The position numbers were made by a program, and so were the translations under genes. A DNA stretch of 64,000 bases, from NCBI GenBank assembly GCA_023230855.1, contig JALNWQ010000001.1, forward strand, positions 1 through 64,000. The letters are read 5' to 3'. Source of the stretch: Solirubrobacteraceae bacterium. GTDB taxonomy: Bacteria > Actinomycetota > Thermoleophilia > Solirubrobacterales > Solirubrobacteraceae. This document shows positions 42,145 to 51,288 of this stretch, in pieces. The notes under the pieces are model-generated. The model was not told the DNA's origin, made no database searches, and worked only from the letters and a program-made list of their open reading frames with translations. Each line of letters starts with the position of its first letter. Positions within the stretch are counted from its first letter, which is position 1.

Positions 42145-43359
42145 GTGACCGGCACGTGGCAGAGCGGCGCCCGTCCGATCGGCGACCCGCGGCTCGAGGA
42201 CGAGCTGCGGGCCCTGATGGACCGGGCGCGCGAGATCGGTCTCGACGAGGAGGGCGGCACCGACGCGTCCGTCGACGTCGAGCAGGCCCGGGTGGCGCTG
42301 TCGCTCCTCGTCACCCGCGCCACCGAGCGCCTGACCGCCGACGGGGTCCACGACGACCCCGCGAGCCGCCGGGCGGCCGGCGACGTGCTGCTCGGCGCCC
42401 GCGAGCTCGACGAGCGGCTCCTCGACCAGGTCGACCGCGACCGCGACGCCGCCTACGGCGCCGTGCGTGACGCGCTCGGCGTCCTGCGCGAGGTGGCGAC
42501 CGTCGACCAGATGGTCGAGCGGGCCCCGATCGCGATCGCCCGACTGGGGTTCGACCGCGCGATCGTGTCGGCGATCGAGGACGCGCGCTTCATCCCACGG
42601 CGGGTCCATATCGTCGGTGATGAGGCGTGGGCCGACGAGATCCTGCGCGCCGGCCGCGACGCACGGCGACGCCTGGACCGCACGTTGGCCGAGACCGAGA
42701 TCGTGCGCCGTCGCACCGCGATCCGCGTCGACGACGTGCAGGGCAACACCCGCGTCCACAAGGAGATCGCGGAGCACTCGCGGTCCGAGAGCTACGTCGC
42801 CGCGCCGATCATGGCCGGCGGCGAGGTCGTCGGGTTCCTCCACGCCGACTACTTCCTCAAGCGCCGGATGGTCAGCGACCTCGACCGCGACATGCTGTGG
42901 ATGTTCGCCGAGGCGTACGGTCAGGCGTTCGAGCGGGTCGTGCTCGTGTCGCGGATGGAGGAGCTGCGCCGCCGCGTGCGGGCCGCCAACGCGTCGACCG
43001 AGGACGCGTTCACCTGGGCGTTCGCCGAGCGTCCGGGCCTCACGGCCGACTTGGCCGGCGGGGCGCCGCGGGCGGTCGGGGGCGCGACGGTCGTCGCGCC
43101 GGCCCACGACATCCCGGGCGGCGAGGCGACGCTACTGGCGGAGGGCGCCGACGAGGTGCTCACCCGGCGCGAGCTCGAGGTGCTGCGGCTCATGGCCGCC
43201 GGGTCGACGAACAACGCGATCGCCGACCGGCTCGTCATCTCGCACGGCACGGTCAAGACGCACGTCAAGCACATCCTGCGCAAGCTCCACTCGGCCAACC
43301 GGGCCGAGGCGGTGTCGCGCTACCTGCAGATCCAGCACCGCCGGTCGCGCCTGCACTAG
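42145..43359 (+). CDS. GAF/LuxR-type transcriptional regulator, copy 2
   Basis: The product has 404 residues from GTG 42145, with GGAGGGGA upstream. It has the same architecture as 26569-27849: a helical N-terminal region, a GAF-like sensor (VATVDQMVERAPIAIARLGF, then AAPIMAGGEVVGFLHADYF), and a LuxR helix-turn-helix (LTRRELEVLRLMAAGSTNNA, then KTHVKHILRKL). The helix-turn-helix and sensor cores are highly alike, while the linker before the DNA-binding part differs in sequence. This points to an ancient duplication with different target or ligand tuning. It follows the FadD gene, and a convergent terminator hairpin follows. Confidence 0.88.
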   Translation: MTGTWQSGARPIGDPRLEDELRALMDRAREIGLDEEGGTDASVDVEQARVALSLLVTRATERLTADGVHDDPASRRAAGDVLLGARELDERLLDQVDRDRDAAYGAVRDALGVLREVATVDQMVERAPIAIARLGFDRAIVSAIEDARFIPRRVHIVGDEAWADEILRAGRDARRRLDRTLAETEIVRRRTAIRVDDVQGNTRVHKEIAEHSRSESYVAAPIMAGGEVVGFLHADYFLKRRMVSDLDRDMLWMFAEAYGQAFERVVLVSRMEELRRRVRAANASTEDAFTWAFAERPGLTADLAGGAPRAVGGATVVAPAHDIPGGEATLLAEGADEVLTRRELEVLRLMAAGSTNNAIADRLVISHGTVKTHVKHILRKLHSANRAEAVSRYLQIQHRRSRLH

Positions 43360-43377
43360 CGGGACGCGGCCGACGGA

Positions 43378-43402
43378 CGTGCCGGGCCGAGGGCCCGGCA
43401 CG
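43378..43402. terminator. Hairpin between convergent regulator and SCP2 genes
   Basis: CGTGCCGGGCC and GGCCCGGCACG form an 11-base perfect stem with a three-base GAG loop. It lies between two convergent genes and so can serve both. Confidence 0.65.
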
Positions 43403-43410
43403 GAGCGCGC

Positions 43411-43812
43411 TCAGGCGGCGGCGCCGTCCTTCTCCGCGACCATCTCGCGGTACATCGGGAACAGCGGCTTCGTCAGCGGCACGAGCTTGAGGATCTTCGC
43501 GACGGGGCCCTTCGCCTTGACCTGGCCCTTGGCGAGGCCGACGGCGAGGTTGTACTCGCCACGCCAGAACTTGTCGCCGATGTCGGACGGCATGTAGAGC
43601 TTGACGTCCGCGTCCTCGTTCTCGCCGCCGTCGACGACCTCGAGCTTCGGCTGGCGCATCTTGATCAGGACCTTCGCGTCCGGATCGCTGTAGTACACCT
43701 GCAGGTCGATGTCCGCCGCGGCGAGCTTCTCGCCCTCGGGCGTGTCCGCGGCCTTGCGGAACACCCCGCCCAGGTACTGCTCGACCTCTGCGCCGTCCTT
43801 GAAGTAGGGCAT
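43411..43812 (-). CDS. SCP2 sterol-binding-domain protein
   Basis: This 133-residue single-domain protein resembles SCP2 lipid carriers. It opens with a helix (EVEQYLGGVFRKAADTPEG), followed by strands (IDLQVYYSDPDAKVLIKM) and ADVKLYMPSDIGDKFWRGE, then GLAKGQVKAKGPVAKILKLV. This last helix lines the hydrophobic pocket in the family. The domain binds sterols, fatty acids or acyl-CoA. It is cytoplasmic, with no signal. The start ATG 43812 has GGGAGCGAGAG upstream. It stands alone and is more canonical than the SCP2-like gene leading the mce operon. Confidence 0.88.
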   Translation of the reverse strand: MPYFKDGAEVEQYLGGVFRKAADTPEGEKLAAADIDLQVYYSDPDAKVLIKMRQPKLEVVDGGENEDADVKLYMPSDIGDKFWRGEYNLAVGLAKGQVKAKGPVAKILKLVPLTKPLFPMYREMVAEKDGAAA

Positions 43813-44075
43813 CTCTCGCTCCCGTCGTCGTGTTGCTCGGCGCGTGTCTCGCGCCCTGTCAGGACGGTAGTCCGGCGTCCCGGTGGGCGGGATCGGCAGG
43901 ACGGGGGATGTTCGTCCTCCCTTCTGCGCGTCGGCGACGGCCCGGCGTCAGACGGAGGATCAAGGTCCCCCGATCGACGCATGGCCCGGGCGCCCCGCGC
44001 GCGGGTAGCGTCGGGTCACCGGTCGGCCGGACCGTCGGTCGTCCGACCACGTCGCCACACATCCCGGGAGGATCC

Positions 44076-45176
44076 ATGCAAGCCACCGCCGCCGTCCTGC
44101 GCGAGGTCAACGAGCCGATGGTCATCGAGACCGTCGAGCTCGACGAGCTCCAGGAGGACGAGGTCCTCGTCGCCGTCAAGGGCGCCGGGATCTGCCACAC
44201 CGACATGACGGTCATGGACGGCACGCTGCCGATCCCGCTGCCGACGGTGCTGGGCCACGAGGGCGCCGGGATCGTCGAGAAGGTCGGCTCCGCGGTGACG
44301 AACGTCGCGCCCGGCGACCACGTCGTCCTGAGCTTCGGGCACTGTCGCGAGTGCGACGTCTGCACGTCCGGCCGTCCCGCGTACTGCGAGCTCTTCGCGC
44401 CGCTGAACTACTTCGGCACCCGGCTCGACGGCACCGTCACCCTCCACCAGGGCGACGAGGACGTGCACGGCAACTGGTTCCAGCAGTCGTCGTTCGCGAG
44501 CCACGCGATCGCGAAGGCCGCCAACACGGTGAAGGTCGCCGACGACGTGCCGGTCGAGCTGCTCGGGCCGCTCGGCTGCGGGTTCCAGACCGGCGCCGGC
44601 ACCGTCCTCAAGGTCCTGCAGCCCAAGGCCGGGCAGAGCATCGCGATCTTCGGCCTCGGCGGCGTGGGCCTGGCGGCGCTCATGGCGGCGAAGGCCGTCG
44701 GCTGCGACCCGATCGTCGCCATCGACACCAACCCGGAGCGGCTGGAGCTGTCGAAGGAGCTCGGGGCGACGCACACCTTCGACCCGAAGGAGCACCACGA
44801 CCTGCTGTGGGACATCCAGCAGGTGACCGCGTCGGGCCTCGACTTCTCGTTCGAGACGGTCGGCACCGGGCCGATCGTCCGTCAGGCGCTCGAGGTCCTG
44901 CGCTCGCCCGGCCACGCCGCGAGCGTCGGGTTCCGCGGCCTGGAGAACGTCATCGAGATCGACCAGGGCCACCTCATGCTCGGTCGCCGCCTGTCGGGGG
45001 TCATCGAGGGCGACGCCGATCCGCAGACGTTCATCCCCGAGATGATCGACCTGTACCGCGACGGTCGGTTCCCGTTCGACCGGCTCATCGAGAAGTTCTC
45101 GATCGAGCAGATCAACGAGGCCGTGCAGGCGTCGATCGACGGCCGCGTCATCAAGCCGGTCGTCGTCTTCGACTGA
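44076..45176 (+). CDS. Zinc-dependent alcohol dehydrogenase (aryl/benzyl-alcohol type)
   Basis: This 366-residue medium-chain dehydrogenase has catalytic zinc ligands in GICHTD and GHEGAG, four structural-zinc Cys in CRECDVCTSGRPAYC (CX2CX2CX7C), and the NAD-binding motif GLGGVGLAA. The structural-zinc loop and following region resemble aryl-alcohol (benzyl-alcohol) dehydrogenases more than ethanol dehydrogenases. It would oxidise a primary alcohol to an aldehyde with NAD+. Some zinc dehydrogenases of this class work with mycofactocin, but nothing in the sequence alone shows that here. Start ATG 44076 has GGGAGG upstream. A terminator follows. Confidence 0.92.
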   Translation: MQATAAVLREVNEPMVIETVELDELQEDEVLVAVKGAGICHTDMTVMDGTLPIPLPTVLGHEGAGIVEKVGSAVTNVAPGDHVVLSFGHCRECDVCTSGRPAYCELFAPLNYFGTRLDGTVTLHQGDEDVHGNWFQQSSFASHAIAKAANTVKVADDVPVELLGPLGCGFQTGAGTVLKVLQPKAGQSIAIFGLGGVGLAALMAAKAVGCDPIVAIDTNPERLELSKELGATHTFDPKEHHDLLWDIQQVTASGLDFSFETVGTGPIVRQALEVLRSPGHAASVGFRGLENVIEIDQGHLMLGRRLSGVIEGDADPQTFIPEMIDLYRDGRFPFDRLIEKFSIEQINEAVQASIDGRVIKPVVVFD

Positions 45177-45201
45177 TCGACGGCGGGTCGGCCCGGAACG
45201 A

Positions 45202-45231
45202 CGAAGGGCCGGCGATCTCACCGGCCCTTCG
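45202..45231. terminator. Hairpin between alcohol dehydrogenase and P450 genes
   Basis: CGAAGGGCCGG and CCGGCCCTTCG form a perfect 11-base stem with an eight-base loop, 25 bases after the alcohol dehydrogenase stop. The P450 that follows is convergent, so it can end both transcripts. Confidence 0.75.
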
Positions 45232-45288
45232 CGCTTCACGTGACGTCCGGCGGCGCGGGCGGGGAAGGGGAGCCCCCGCCCGGCGTCG

Positions 45289-46584
45289 TCAGGCCGACCG
45301 CTTCGACGGCGTCCAGGCGGCCTGCGCCGCGTGGATGCCGTGGATGAAGTTGTTGATCTGGAACTCGGGCGGCGCGGTGAGGTGCAGGTCGGGCATGCGG
45401 GTGTAGACCTCCTGCATCGACGCCTTGATCATCTGCCGGCCGAGCGCCGAGCCGATGCAGAAGTGCGGTCCGCCCGCGCCGAACGCCATGTGCCGGTTGG
45501 GCTTGCGCTGGATGTCGAACCTGCGCGGTTCGTCGAACTGGTCCTCGTCGAAGTTGCCCGAGCAGTACCACAGCACGCACTTGTCGCCGGCCTTGATCTC
45601 CTGGCCGTTGACGACGACGTCCTTGGCCGCGGTGCGCCGGAAGTGCTGGACGGGGCTGGCGTAGCGCAGGACCTCCTCGACGGCGGTGTCGATCCGGCCG
45701 TCCATGTCCTCCCGCAGCAGCGCGAGCTGGTCGGGGTTCTCGTCGAACAGCCGGAACATGTGCCCGATCGAGTGGCGCGTGGTGTCGTTGGCGGCCGACG
45801 CCAACAGCGAGAAGAACGCGGCGATCTCCCAGTCGTCCAGGGTCCGGTCCTCGAACTTCGCGTTGACGACCCAGCTGACGAGGTTCTCGGCCGGATGCTC
45901 GCGGTAGTGGTCGGCGCGCGCCATCGCGATCGACTGGATCCGGTCGGCCTCCTCGGCGAACGTCGTCAGCGCGTCGCGGCCGAGGGCGCAGTTCGGGTCG
46001 TCCCACGCGAGCATCCGCTCGGCGGCCTCCATGATGGTGTACATGTCGTCGCTGCCGGCGTCGACGCCGAAGAAGAACGCGAAGATGCGGCCCGGGAGCT
46101 GCTTGGCGTACAGGTCGACGATGTCGCCCTCGCCCCGCTCGATGATCTCGTCGACGAGCTCCGTGGCCAGGCCGTTGATCCAGTCGTCGATCTTGCGGAC
46201 GTTGCGCGGCGTGAACGCCTGCGACACGATCCCGCGGACCTGCCGGTGGTCGACGCCGTCCATGGCCAGGAACGACGTGGTGGCGAGCGTCACCACCTCG
46301 GGCATGTCCTCCATGAGGATGCCCTTGCCGCTGATGAAGGTCTCCGCGTCGCGGGAGACCCGGCGGCAGTCCTCCCACTTCGTGATCGCCCAGAACCCGG
46401 GCGTGTCCTCGTCGGGCGGCAGCAGCGTCGACTCGTACGCCCGGTGGTACGACACGGGGTGGTTCTCGCGGAAGAAGCGGAACGTGTCGTCACGCTCGAG
46501 GAAGGGCTTCTCCCAGAAGCTCCGGGCGGCGATGTCGTGCTCCGGGCTCCACGACGGGCGACGGACGTCTACCTGGGTGCTCAT
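45289..46584 (-). CDS. Cytochrome P450 (second)
   Basis: This 431-residue P450 has the I-helix AANDTTRHS, ExxR in VEEVLRYAS, and the heme loop FGAGGPHFCIGSALGR. The C-terminal INNFIHGIHAAQAAW parallels the first P450 (38676), and the two share long identical stretches such as NPDQLALL-EDMDGRID. They are probably duplicated hydroxylases of similar hydrophobic substrates (CYP124/125/142-like). ATG 46584 is the favoured start; a 12-residue-longer frame begins at 46620. The gene is divergent from an alpha/beta hydrolase, and the 211-base gap between them shows no gene. Confidence 0.93.
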   Translation of the reverse strand: MSTQVDVRRPSWSPEHDIAARSFWEKPFLERDDTFRFFRENHPVSYHRAYESTLLPPDEDTPGFWAITKWEDCRRVSRDAETFISGKGILMEDMPEVVTLATTSFLAMDGVDHRQVRGIVSQAFTPRNVRKIDDWINGLATELVDEIIERGEGDIVDLYAKQLPGRIFAFFFGVDAGSDDMYTIMEAAERMLAWDDPNCALGRDALTTFAEEADRIQSIAMARADHYREHPAENLVSWVVNAKFEDRTLDDWEIAAFFSLLASAANDTTRHSIGHMFRLFDENPDQLALLREDMDGRIDTAVEEVLRYASPVQHFRRTAAKDVVVNGQEIKAGDKCVLWYCSGNFDEDQFDEPRRFDIQRKPNRHMAFGAGGPHFCIGSALGRQMIKASMQEVYTRMPDLHLTAPPEFQINNFIHGIHAAQAAWTPSKRSA

Positions 46585-46795
46585 GACAGGAGTGTCCTCC
46601 CCCTGAACCGTGCCGACCATCGTCCGTCCGGGAGAGATCCCCGCGCCGCGTGGAGGACCGGGCCCTCATCGCATCCTCGCGCCTTCACGAGCACGTACCA
46701 AGGCCGTCAGGGGGTCGGCGCGCGCTCGGACGGCGCGCGGGCCATCGCGCCGCGGCCGTGCGTGCCCCGTGGAGGGGTGGGGTAGGGTTGCCGGG

Positions 46796-47659
46796 GTGAG
46801 TGCCACCGTCCCGCCGGCCGACCCGATCCCCTTCACGCACCGCGCGCGCGAGGTGACCCTGGCAGGAGATCGCTGGGAGGGAGCCGGGCCTCCGGTCGTC
46901 ATGCTGCACGGCGGCGGGCAGACCCGGCACTCGTGGGACCGGACCGCGCGGCGGCTCGCCGCCGCCGGGCGCCGGTCGATCACGCTCGACGCGCGCGGCC
47001 ACGGCGACAGCGAATGGCACCCCGACGGCGACTACGCGATGGACGGGCTCGTCGAGGACCTCGTCGGGTTCGTCGCCACCCTCGACGAGCCGCCGGTGCT
47101 CGTCGGAGCGTCGATGGGTGGGATGACGTCGCTCCTGGCGTGCGGCGAGCATCCGGGCCTCGCGGCCGGCGCGGTCCTCGTCGACGTCGCGGTCCGGGTC
47201 GAGACGCAGGGGGTCCAGAGGATCCTCGACTTCCTCGCCGCGCACCGCGACGGGTTCGACAGCCTCGAGGAGGTCGCCGACGTCATCGCCGCGTACAACC
47301 CGCACCGTCCGCGGCCCAAGAGCCTCGACGGCCTGCGCAAGAACGTGCGCCTGCGCGACGACGGACGCTGGTACTGGCACTGGGACCCGCGGTTCGTCGA
47401 CATCCCCGACGAGGCGCGCCGCACCGCGCGGCTCGACCGGCTGGAGCGCGCGGCGCGCGCGATCGACGTGCCGGTGCTCCTCGTCCGCGGCGGCAGCTCC
47501 GACGTCCTGACGCCCGAGGGCGTGGAGCACCTGCTGCGCCTCGTCCCGCACGCCGAGAGCGCCGACGTCAGCGGCACCGGCCACATGCTCGTCGGGGACG
47601 ACAACGACGTCTTCACCGCGACGCTCGAGGGGTTCCTCGCACGGGTCGCCGGGCGCTGA
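46796..47659 (+). CDS. Alpha/beta hydrolase
   Basis: This 287-residue serine hydrolase starts at GTG 46796. The fold motifs are VVMLHGGGQTRHSWDRTA (oxyanion hole), the nucleophile elbow GASMGG, the acid loop (VRGGSSDVLTPEG) and the catalytic His in GTGHML. The overall pattern matches epoxide-hydrolase/lipase-type family members with a small cap containing IAAYNPHRPRPKS. The substrate cannot be inferred. It is divergent from the second P450 and separated from the convergent SNF2 block by a hairpin. Confidence 0.88.
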   Translation: MSATVPPADPIPFTHRAREVTLAGDRWEGAGPPVVMLHGGGQTRHSWDRTARRLAAAGRRSITLDARGHGDSEWHPDGDYAMDGLVEDLVGFVATLDEPPVLVGASMGGMTSLLACGEHPGLAAGAVLVDVAVRVETQGVQRILDFLAAHRDGFDSLEEVADVIAAYNPHRPRPKSLDGLRKNVRLRDDGRWYWHWDPRFVDIPDEARRTARLDRLERAARAIDVPVLLVRGGSSDVLTPEGVEHLLRLVPHAESADVSGTGHMLVGDDNDVFTATLEGFLARVAGR

Positions 47660-47682
47660 TCCGCGACGTCGTCCGAGGCGCG

Positions 47683-47702
47683 CGCACGGGGCGTCCCGTG
47701 CG
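47683..47702. terminator. Hairpin between convergent hydrolase and SNF2-partner genes
   Basis: CGCACGGG and CCCGTGCG form a perfect eight-base stem with a four-base loop. It lies 24 bases after the hydrolase stop, in the 69-base gap between convergent genes. Confidence 0.55.
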
Positions 47703-47728
47703 ACCTCGTCGCCCCGGGCGGGTCGGCG

Positions 47729-48337
47729 CTACCGACCGGTCAGCGCGCGGGCGGGGTGCGCGCCGGGCGGGCCGAGCAGGACGGGGTCGGGATCGCGGTC
47801 GCCGACGAGGTACCAGCGGCGATCCCCGCCGAGCAGCAGCCGGGCCGGCGCGTGGGGTCCCTCGTGCAACCGTACGTGGTCGGGGCGGCGCTCGGCGGCG
47901 TGCCCGGCGCGCGACGCTGCCTCCGTCGCCGCGTCCAGGGCGTCGTCGTCGATCACCGGGGCGGCGCCGCCGGTGAGCAGGCCCACCCCGACCGGGCCGC
48001 CGACGACCCACGCGTCGGCGAGCGCCTCGGCCCGGCCGACGGTGATCCCCGCGCCGGTCGCCGCGGCCTCCATCCGCGCGGGATCGCCGCGATGACGGGC
48101 GAGCAGGCGCGCCATGTCGGCGTCCTCGAGCAGGCCGAGCTGCAGCGAGCCGCCCGTGGCGAGGTCGCCCGCCCGGGCGACCGCGTCCATCACCACGGCG
48201 GTCAGGCGCGGATCGTCGGCGCGCTCCAGCCAGCCCGACCGCATCCCGCGATCGGGCTCCAGCGGCGCGGGCAGCCGCGCGGGTCGCCGCCGCAGGAGCT
48301 TGGCGGCCGGCACGATCCGCGGCGCGTCGTCGCTCAC
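47729..48337 (-). CDS. Unknown protein encoded with the SNF2 helicase
   Basis: This 202-residue protein starts at GTG 48337, overlapping the helicase stop by four bases, so the two are co-translated. The sequence is Ala/Gly/Arg/Asp-rich and mostly helical in the middle (DMARLLARHRGDPARMEAAA), with a C-terminal strand-like DRRWYLVGDRDPDPVLLG. It has no Cys, signal peptide or membrane helix. SNF2 genes of the SNF2_assoc type are often paired with a SWIM zinc-finger gene, but the zinc Cys/His are missing here. I do not recognise a family. A substrate or specificity partner of the helicase is a reasonable guess. Confidence 0.7.
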   Translation of the reverse strand: MSDDAPRIVPAAKLLRRRPARLPAPLEPDRGMRSGWLERADDPRLTAVVMDAVARAGDLATGGSLQLGLLEDADMARLLARHRGDPARMEAAATGAGITVGRAEALADAWVVGGPVGVGLLTGGAAPVIDDDALDAATEAASRAGHAAERRPDHVRLHEGPHAPARLLLGGDRRWYLVGDRDPDPVLLGPPGAHPARALTGR

Positions 48338-51210
48338 CCGTCCACCCCGTCCAGGGTCACGAGCTCGCGGAGCGCGACGTCGTCCAGCTCGGTGAGCCAC
48401 GCCTCGCCGGTGGCGTCGACGACCGCCCCCGCCAGGCGTCGCTTCTGCTCGAGCATCTGGGCGATCCGGTCCTCCATCGTCCCCTCGCACACCAGCCGGT
48501 GGACGGTGACCGGACGGTGCTGGCCGATGCGCCACGCCCGGTCGGACGCCTGGTCCTCCACGGCCGGGTTCCACCAGCGGTCGTAGTGCACGACCTGGCT
48601 CGCGGCGGTGAGGTTCAGCCCCTTGCCTCCCGCCTTGAGCGACATGACGAGCACCGGCGAACCACCCTCCTGGAACTCGTCGACGAGTCGCTGGCGTTGC
48701 GGCAGCGACAGCGACCCGTGGAGGAACCCGGCGTCGATGCCACGGTCGCGCAGGTGGTCGCGCAGCAGGTGCCCCATCGTCACGAACCGGGTGAAGATCA
48801 GGGTCTGCTCGCCCTCGTCGGTGGCGATCGTGACGAGGTCGGTCAGCGCGTCGAGCTTGCCGGACCGGCCCTCCAGGCTCGGATCGGTCGCGTCGTCGAG
48901 CAGATGCACCGGGTGGTTGCACGCCTTCTGCAGCTGCGTGAGCAGGCGGAACACGAGCCCGCTGCGCTCGATGCCGTCCGCGTCCTCGATCCGGGCGAGG
49001 GTCTCGCGGACGATCCCGGAGTACAGCCGCCGCTGCTCGTCCGACAGCGGCACGACGCGGTCGAGCTCGGTCTTCGGCGGCAGGTCGGGCGCGATCTCCG
49101 GATCGACCTTGCGTCGCCGCAGCACGAACGGGGCGATCGCCCTCCCGAGCTGCTCGGTGGCGTCGACGTCGCCGTGGCGCTCGATCGGGACCTGGAACCG
49201 TCGACGGAACGCCTGTCGGGTGCCGAACAGGCCCGGGACCGACCAGTCGAGCAGCGCCCAGAGGTCGCCGAGGTGGTTCTCGACCGGGGTGCCGGTGAGC
49301 GCGAACCGCGCCCCGGCGGGGATCTGGCGCATCCGCCGCGCCGTCGCCGACGTCGGGTTCTTCATCGCCGTCGCCTCGTCCGCCGCCAGGGTGCGCCACC
49401 GGACGCCGGCGAGGAGCTGCGGCTCGCGACGGACGATGCCGTAGGTCGTCACGACGATCTCGTCCTCGGCCAGCCCCTCGAGCGAGCGGTGCGCGCCGTG
49501 GTAGCGACGCACCGGCGCCGACGGGGCGAACCGCGCCGCCTCGCGCTCCCAGTTGGCCAGTAGGCCGCCGTCGCAGACGACGAGCAGTCGGCCGTGGTCG
49601 CCCTGCTCGATCCGGTGCAGGTGGAGCGCGAGGACCTGCATCGTCTTGCCGAGCCCCATGTCGTCGGCGAGCAACCCGCCGAGCCCCAGGCCCTGCATCC
49701 GCGACAGCCACGCGAGGCCCCGCTCCTGGTACGGCCGGAGCGTCGCCTGGAGCGCGGCGGGCGCGGGCGTCGACGTCGCGTCGCTCGCCCTCCGCAGTCG
49801 CCCGGCGACGTCGGCGATCCGCTCGTCGACGTCGACCTCGAGCGTCTCGCCGTCGTCGAGCAGCAACCGGACGCGGCCGTCGTCGTCCTCCTCAGACCCG
49901 AGCGCCTCGGCGATCGCGTCGCCCAACCGGATCCGGGGCGTCCGGTGGCGCCACCGTCCCAGGCTCTCGTCGGTCGCGACGACCCACCGTCGGCCGACCC
50001 GCGCGACGCTCCGGCCGGACCGCAACAGGGCCGCGGTCTCCTCCTCGCTCAACGCGTGCCCGTCGACGTCGACCTGCACGTCGAACCGCAGCAGCTGCGA
50101 CAGGTCGAGCAACCCCGGGCCGTCGGGACGGGCGCCGGGGATCGTCAGGCGCGCGCTCGCCCGGGCCGGGGCGCGCAGGAGCGACGTCGGCAGGAGCACG
50201 GTCAGGCCGTGCTCGCCGAGCGCCGTCGCGGTGCCGTCGAGCAGCTGGACGAGGTCCTCGTCGGTGATCCGGATCCGTGGGTACCGTCGCAGCACCCAGA
50301 TCGCCGGCCACAGGTGGCTCACGGCGCCGATCGCGTCGCGCACGGCGGCCTGCGGGTCGGCGCCGAACCGCCGTCGCGCCGCGAGCGGCAGGCCGTCGAG
50401 GCGGTCGACGTCGACGGTGACGTCGGGATCCTCGCTGCTCGTGAGCTGCACGACGCCGACGAACGCCCCGGTGGCCGACCGCGGCGGCTCGATCCGCAGC
50501 TGCACCGACGGGGGGTCGGCGACCCGCGGCGCCTCGACGACCGGGGGTACGCGTGGCGCCAGGCGCGTGGCGATCTCGGGGTGCAGCCGGGCGTGGCCGG
50601 CGGTGCGGACGACGGCGTCGCAGATCGCGTCGACGGCGAGCGCGAGGAGCGCGTCGGGGGCGTGGACCGTCGGCGCGCTCGGGGCGCCGGCGTGCACGCC
50701 GAGCACCGCCGGGGGCATCGCCGCCGCGAGCTCGTCCAGGTGGGTGCGGTGGCGCTCGTTCAGCGGGCCGAGCCGCCAGGTGGCGTCGCCGCCGGCGCCC
50801 GGCGCGAGGTACACGCGCCCGACCCGGACCCGGTCGACGACGAACCGCACCGTCGCCGCCCACAGCGCGACGGTCGCCCGGACGCCGGTGCGGTCCTCGC
50901 GCGACAGCCGGTAGAGCCCGTCGACGAGCGACGCGATCGGCAGCCGCTGCACCGCGCGGACCCGGGGCTGCACCGCCAGCGGACCCTGGGCCACGAGGAA
51001 CCGCACCGGCGTCAGGTCGTCGGACTCCGCGCCTCGCGGCGGCGGGGACCACGCGAACGCGGCGACCTCGTCGCCCGGCGGCAGGAACACGAGGTCCGCG
51101 CCCGGCGGCACGTCGAGGGACGGGGATGGTGCGGGGGAGGAGGGCACGGGCGGTGGGGCGCCGGTCGCGGTCCCGACGATCGGTCGGGGGCGCGATGGTC
51201 GGTCGACCAC
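48334..51210 (-). CDS. SNF2-family DEAD-like helicase/translocase
   Basis: This 958-residue protein starts at GTG 51210. The N-terminal half is a SNF2-associated domain, and the C-terminal half is a two-lobed SNF2 ATPase. Motifs are the nucleotide loop ADDMGLGKT (about residue 515), a DEAD-box variant ADEATAMKN, TGTPVENHLGDLWALLD, and motifs V/VI in SLKAGGKGLNLTAASQVV and QASDRAWRIGQ. Such proteins translocate on double-stranded DNA and remodel protein-DNA complexes. In bacteria some belong to defence or DNA-repair loci, but no nuclease or methylase is nearby. It is followed by an unknown co-translated gene. Confidence 0.93.
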   Translation of the reverse strand: MVDRPSRPRPIVGTATGAPPPVPSSPAPSPSLDVPPGADLVFLPPGDEVAAFAWSPPPRGAESDDLTPVRFLVAQGPLAVQPRVRAVQRLPIASLVDGLYRLSREDRTGVRATVALWAATVRFVVDRVRVGRVYLAPGAGGDATWRLGPLNERHRTHLDELAAAMPPAVLGVHAGAPSAPTVHAPDALLALAVDAICDAVVRTAGHARLHPEIATRLAPRVPPVVEAPRVADPPSVQLRIEPPRSATGAFVGVVQLTSSEDPDVTVDVDRLDGLPLAARRRFGADPQAAVRDAIGAVSHLWPAIWVLRRYPRIRITDEDLVQLLDGTATALGEHGLTVLLPTSLLRAPARASARLTIPGARPDGPGLLDLSQLLRFDVQVDVDGHALSEEETAALLRSGRSVARVGRRWVVATDESLGRWRHRTPRIRLGDAIAEALGSEEDDDGRVRLLLDDGETLEVDVDERIADVAGRLRRASDATSTPAPAALQATLRPYQERGLAWLSRMQGLGLGGLLADDMGLGKTMQVLALHLHRIEQGDHGRLLVVCDGGLLANWEREAARFAPSAPVRRYHGAHRSLEGLAEDEIVVTTYGIVRREPQLLAGVRWRTLAADEATAMKNPTSATARRMRQIPAGARFALTGTPVENHLGDLWALLDWSVPGLFGTRQAFRRRFQVPIERHGDVDATEQLGRAIAPFVLRRRKVDPEIAPDLPPKTELDRVVPLSDEQRRLYSGIVRETLARIEDADGIERSGLVFRLLTQLQKACNHPVHLLDDATDPSLEGRSGKLDALTDLVTIATDEGEQTLIFTRFVTMGHLLRDHLRDRGIDAGFLHGSLSLPQRQRLVDEFQEGGSPVLVMSLKAGGKGLNLTAASQVVHYDRWWNPAVEDQASDRAWRIGQHRPVTVHRLVCEGTMEDRIAQMLEQKRRLAGAVVDATGEAWLTELDDVALRELVTLDGVDG

Positions 51211-51288
51211 CGCCGGCGGCGGCGCATCGGCACACGCTACGCACTCCGTCGCGGTCGCGCGTCCGCCCGTCGTGCCGGTGGTGGGTCG

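Noticed and set aside
46588..46598. AGGA-GTG-TCCT palindrome before the second P450
   Set aside because: Very short and it coincides with the ribosome site, so it is likely a chance feature.
47729..51210. SNF2 helicase pair as a named anti-phage system
   Set aside because: No nuclease, methylase or other known defence component lies beside it; the assignment would be speculation.
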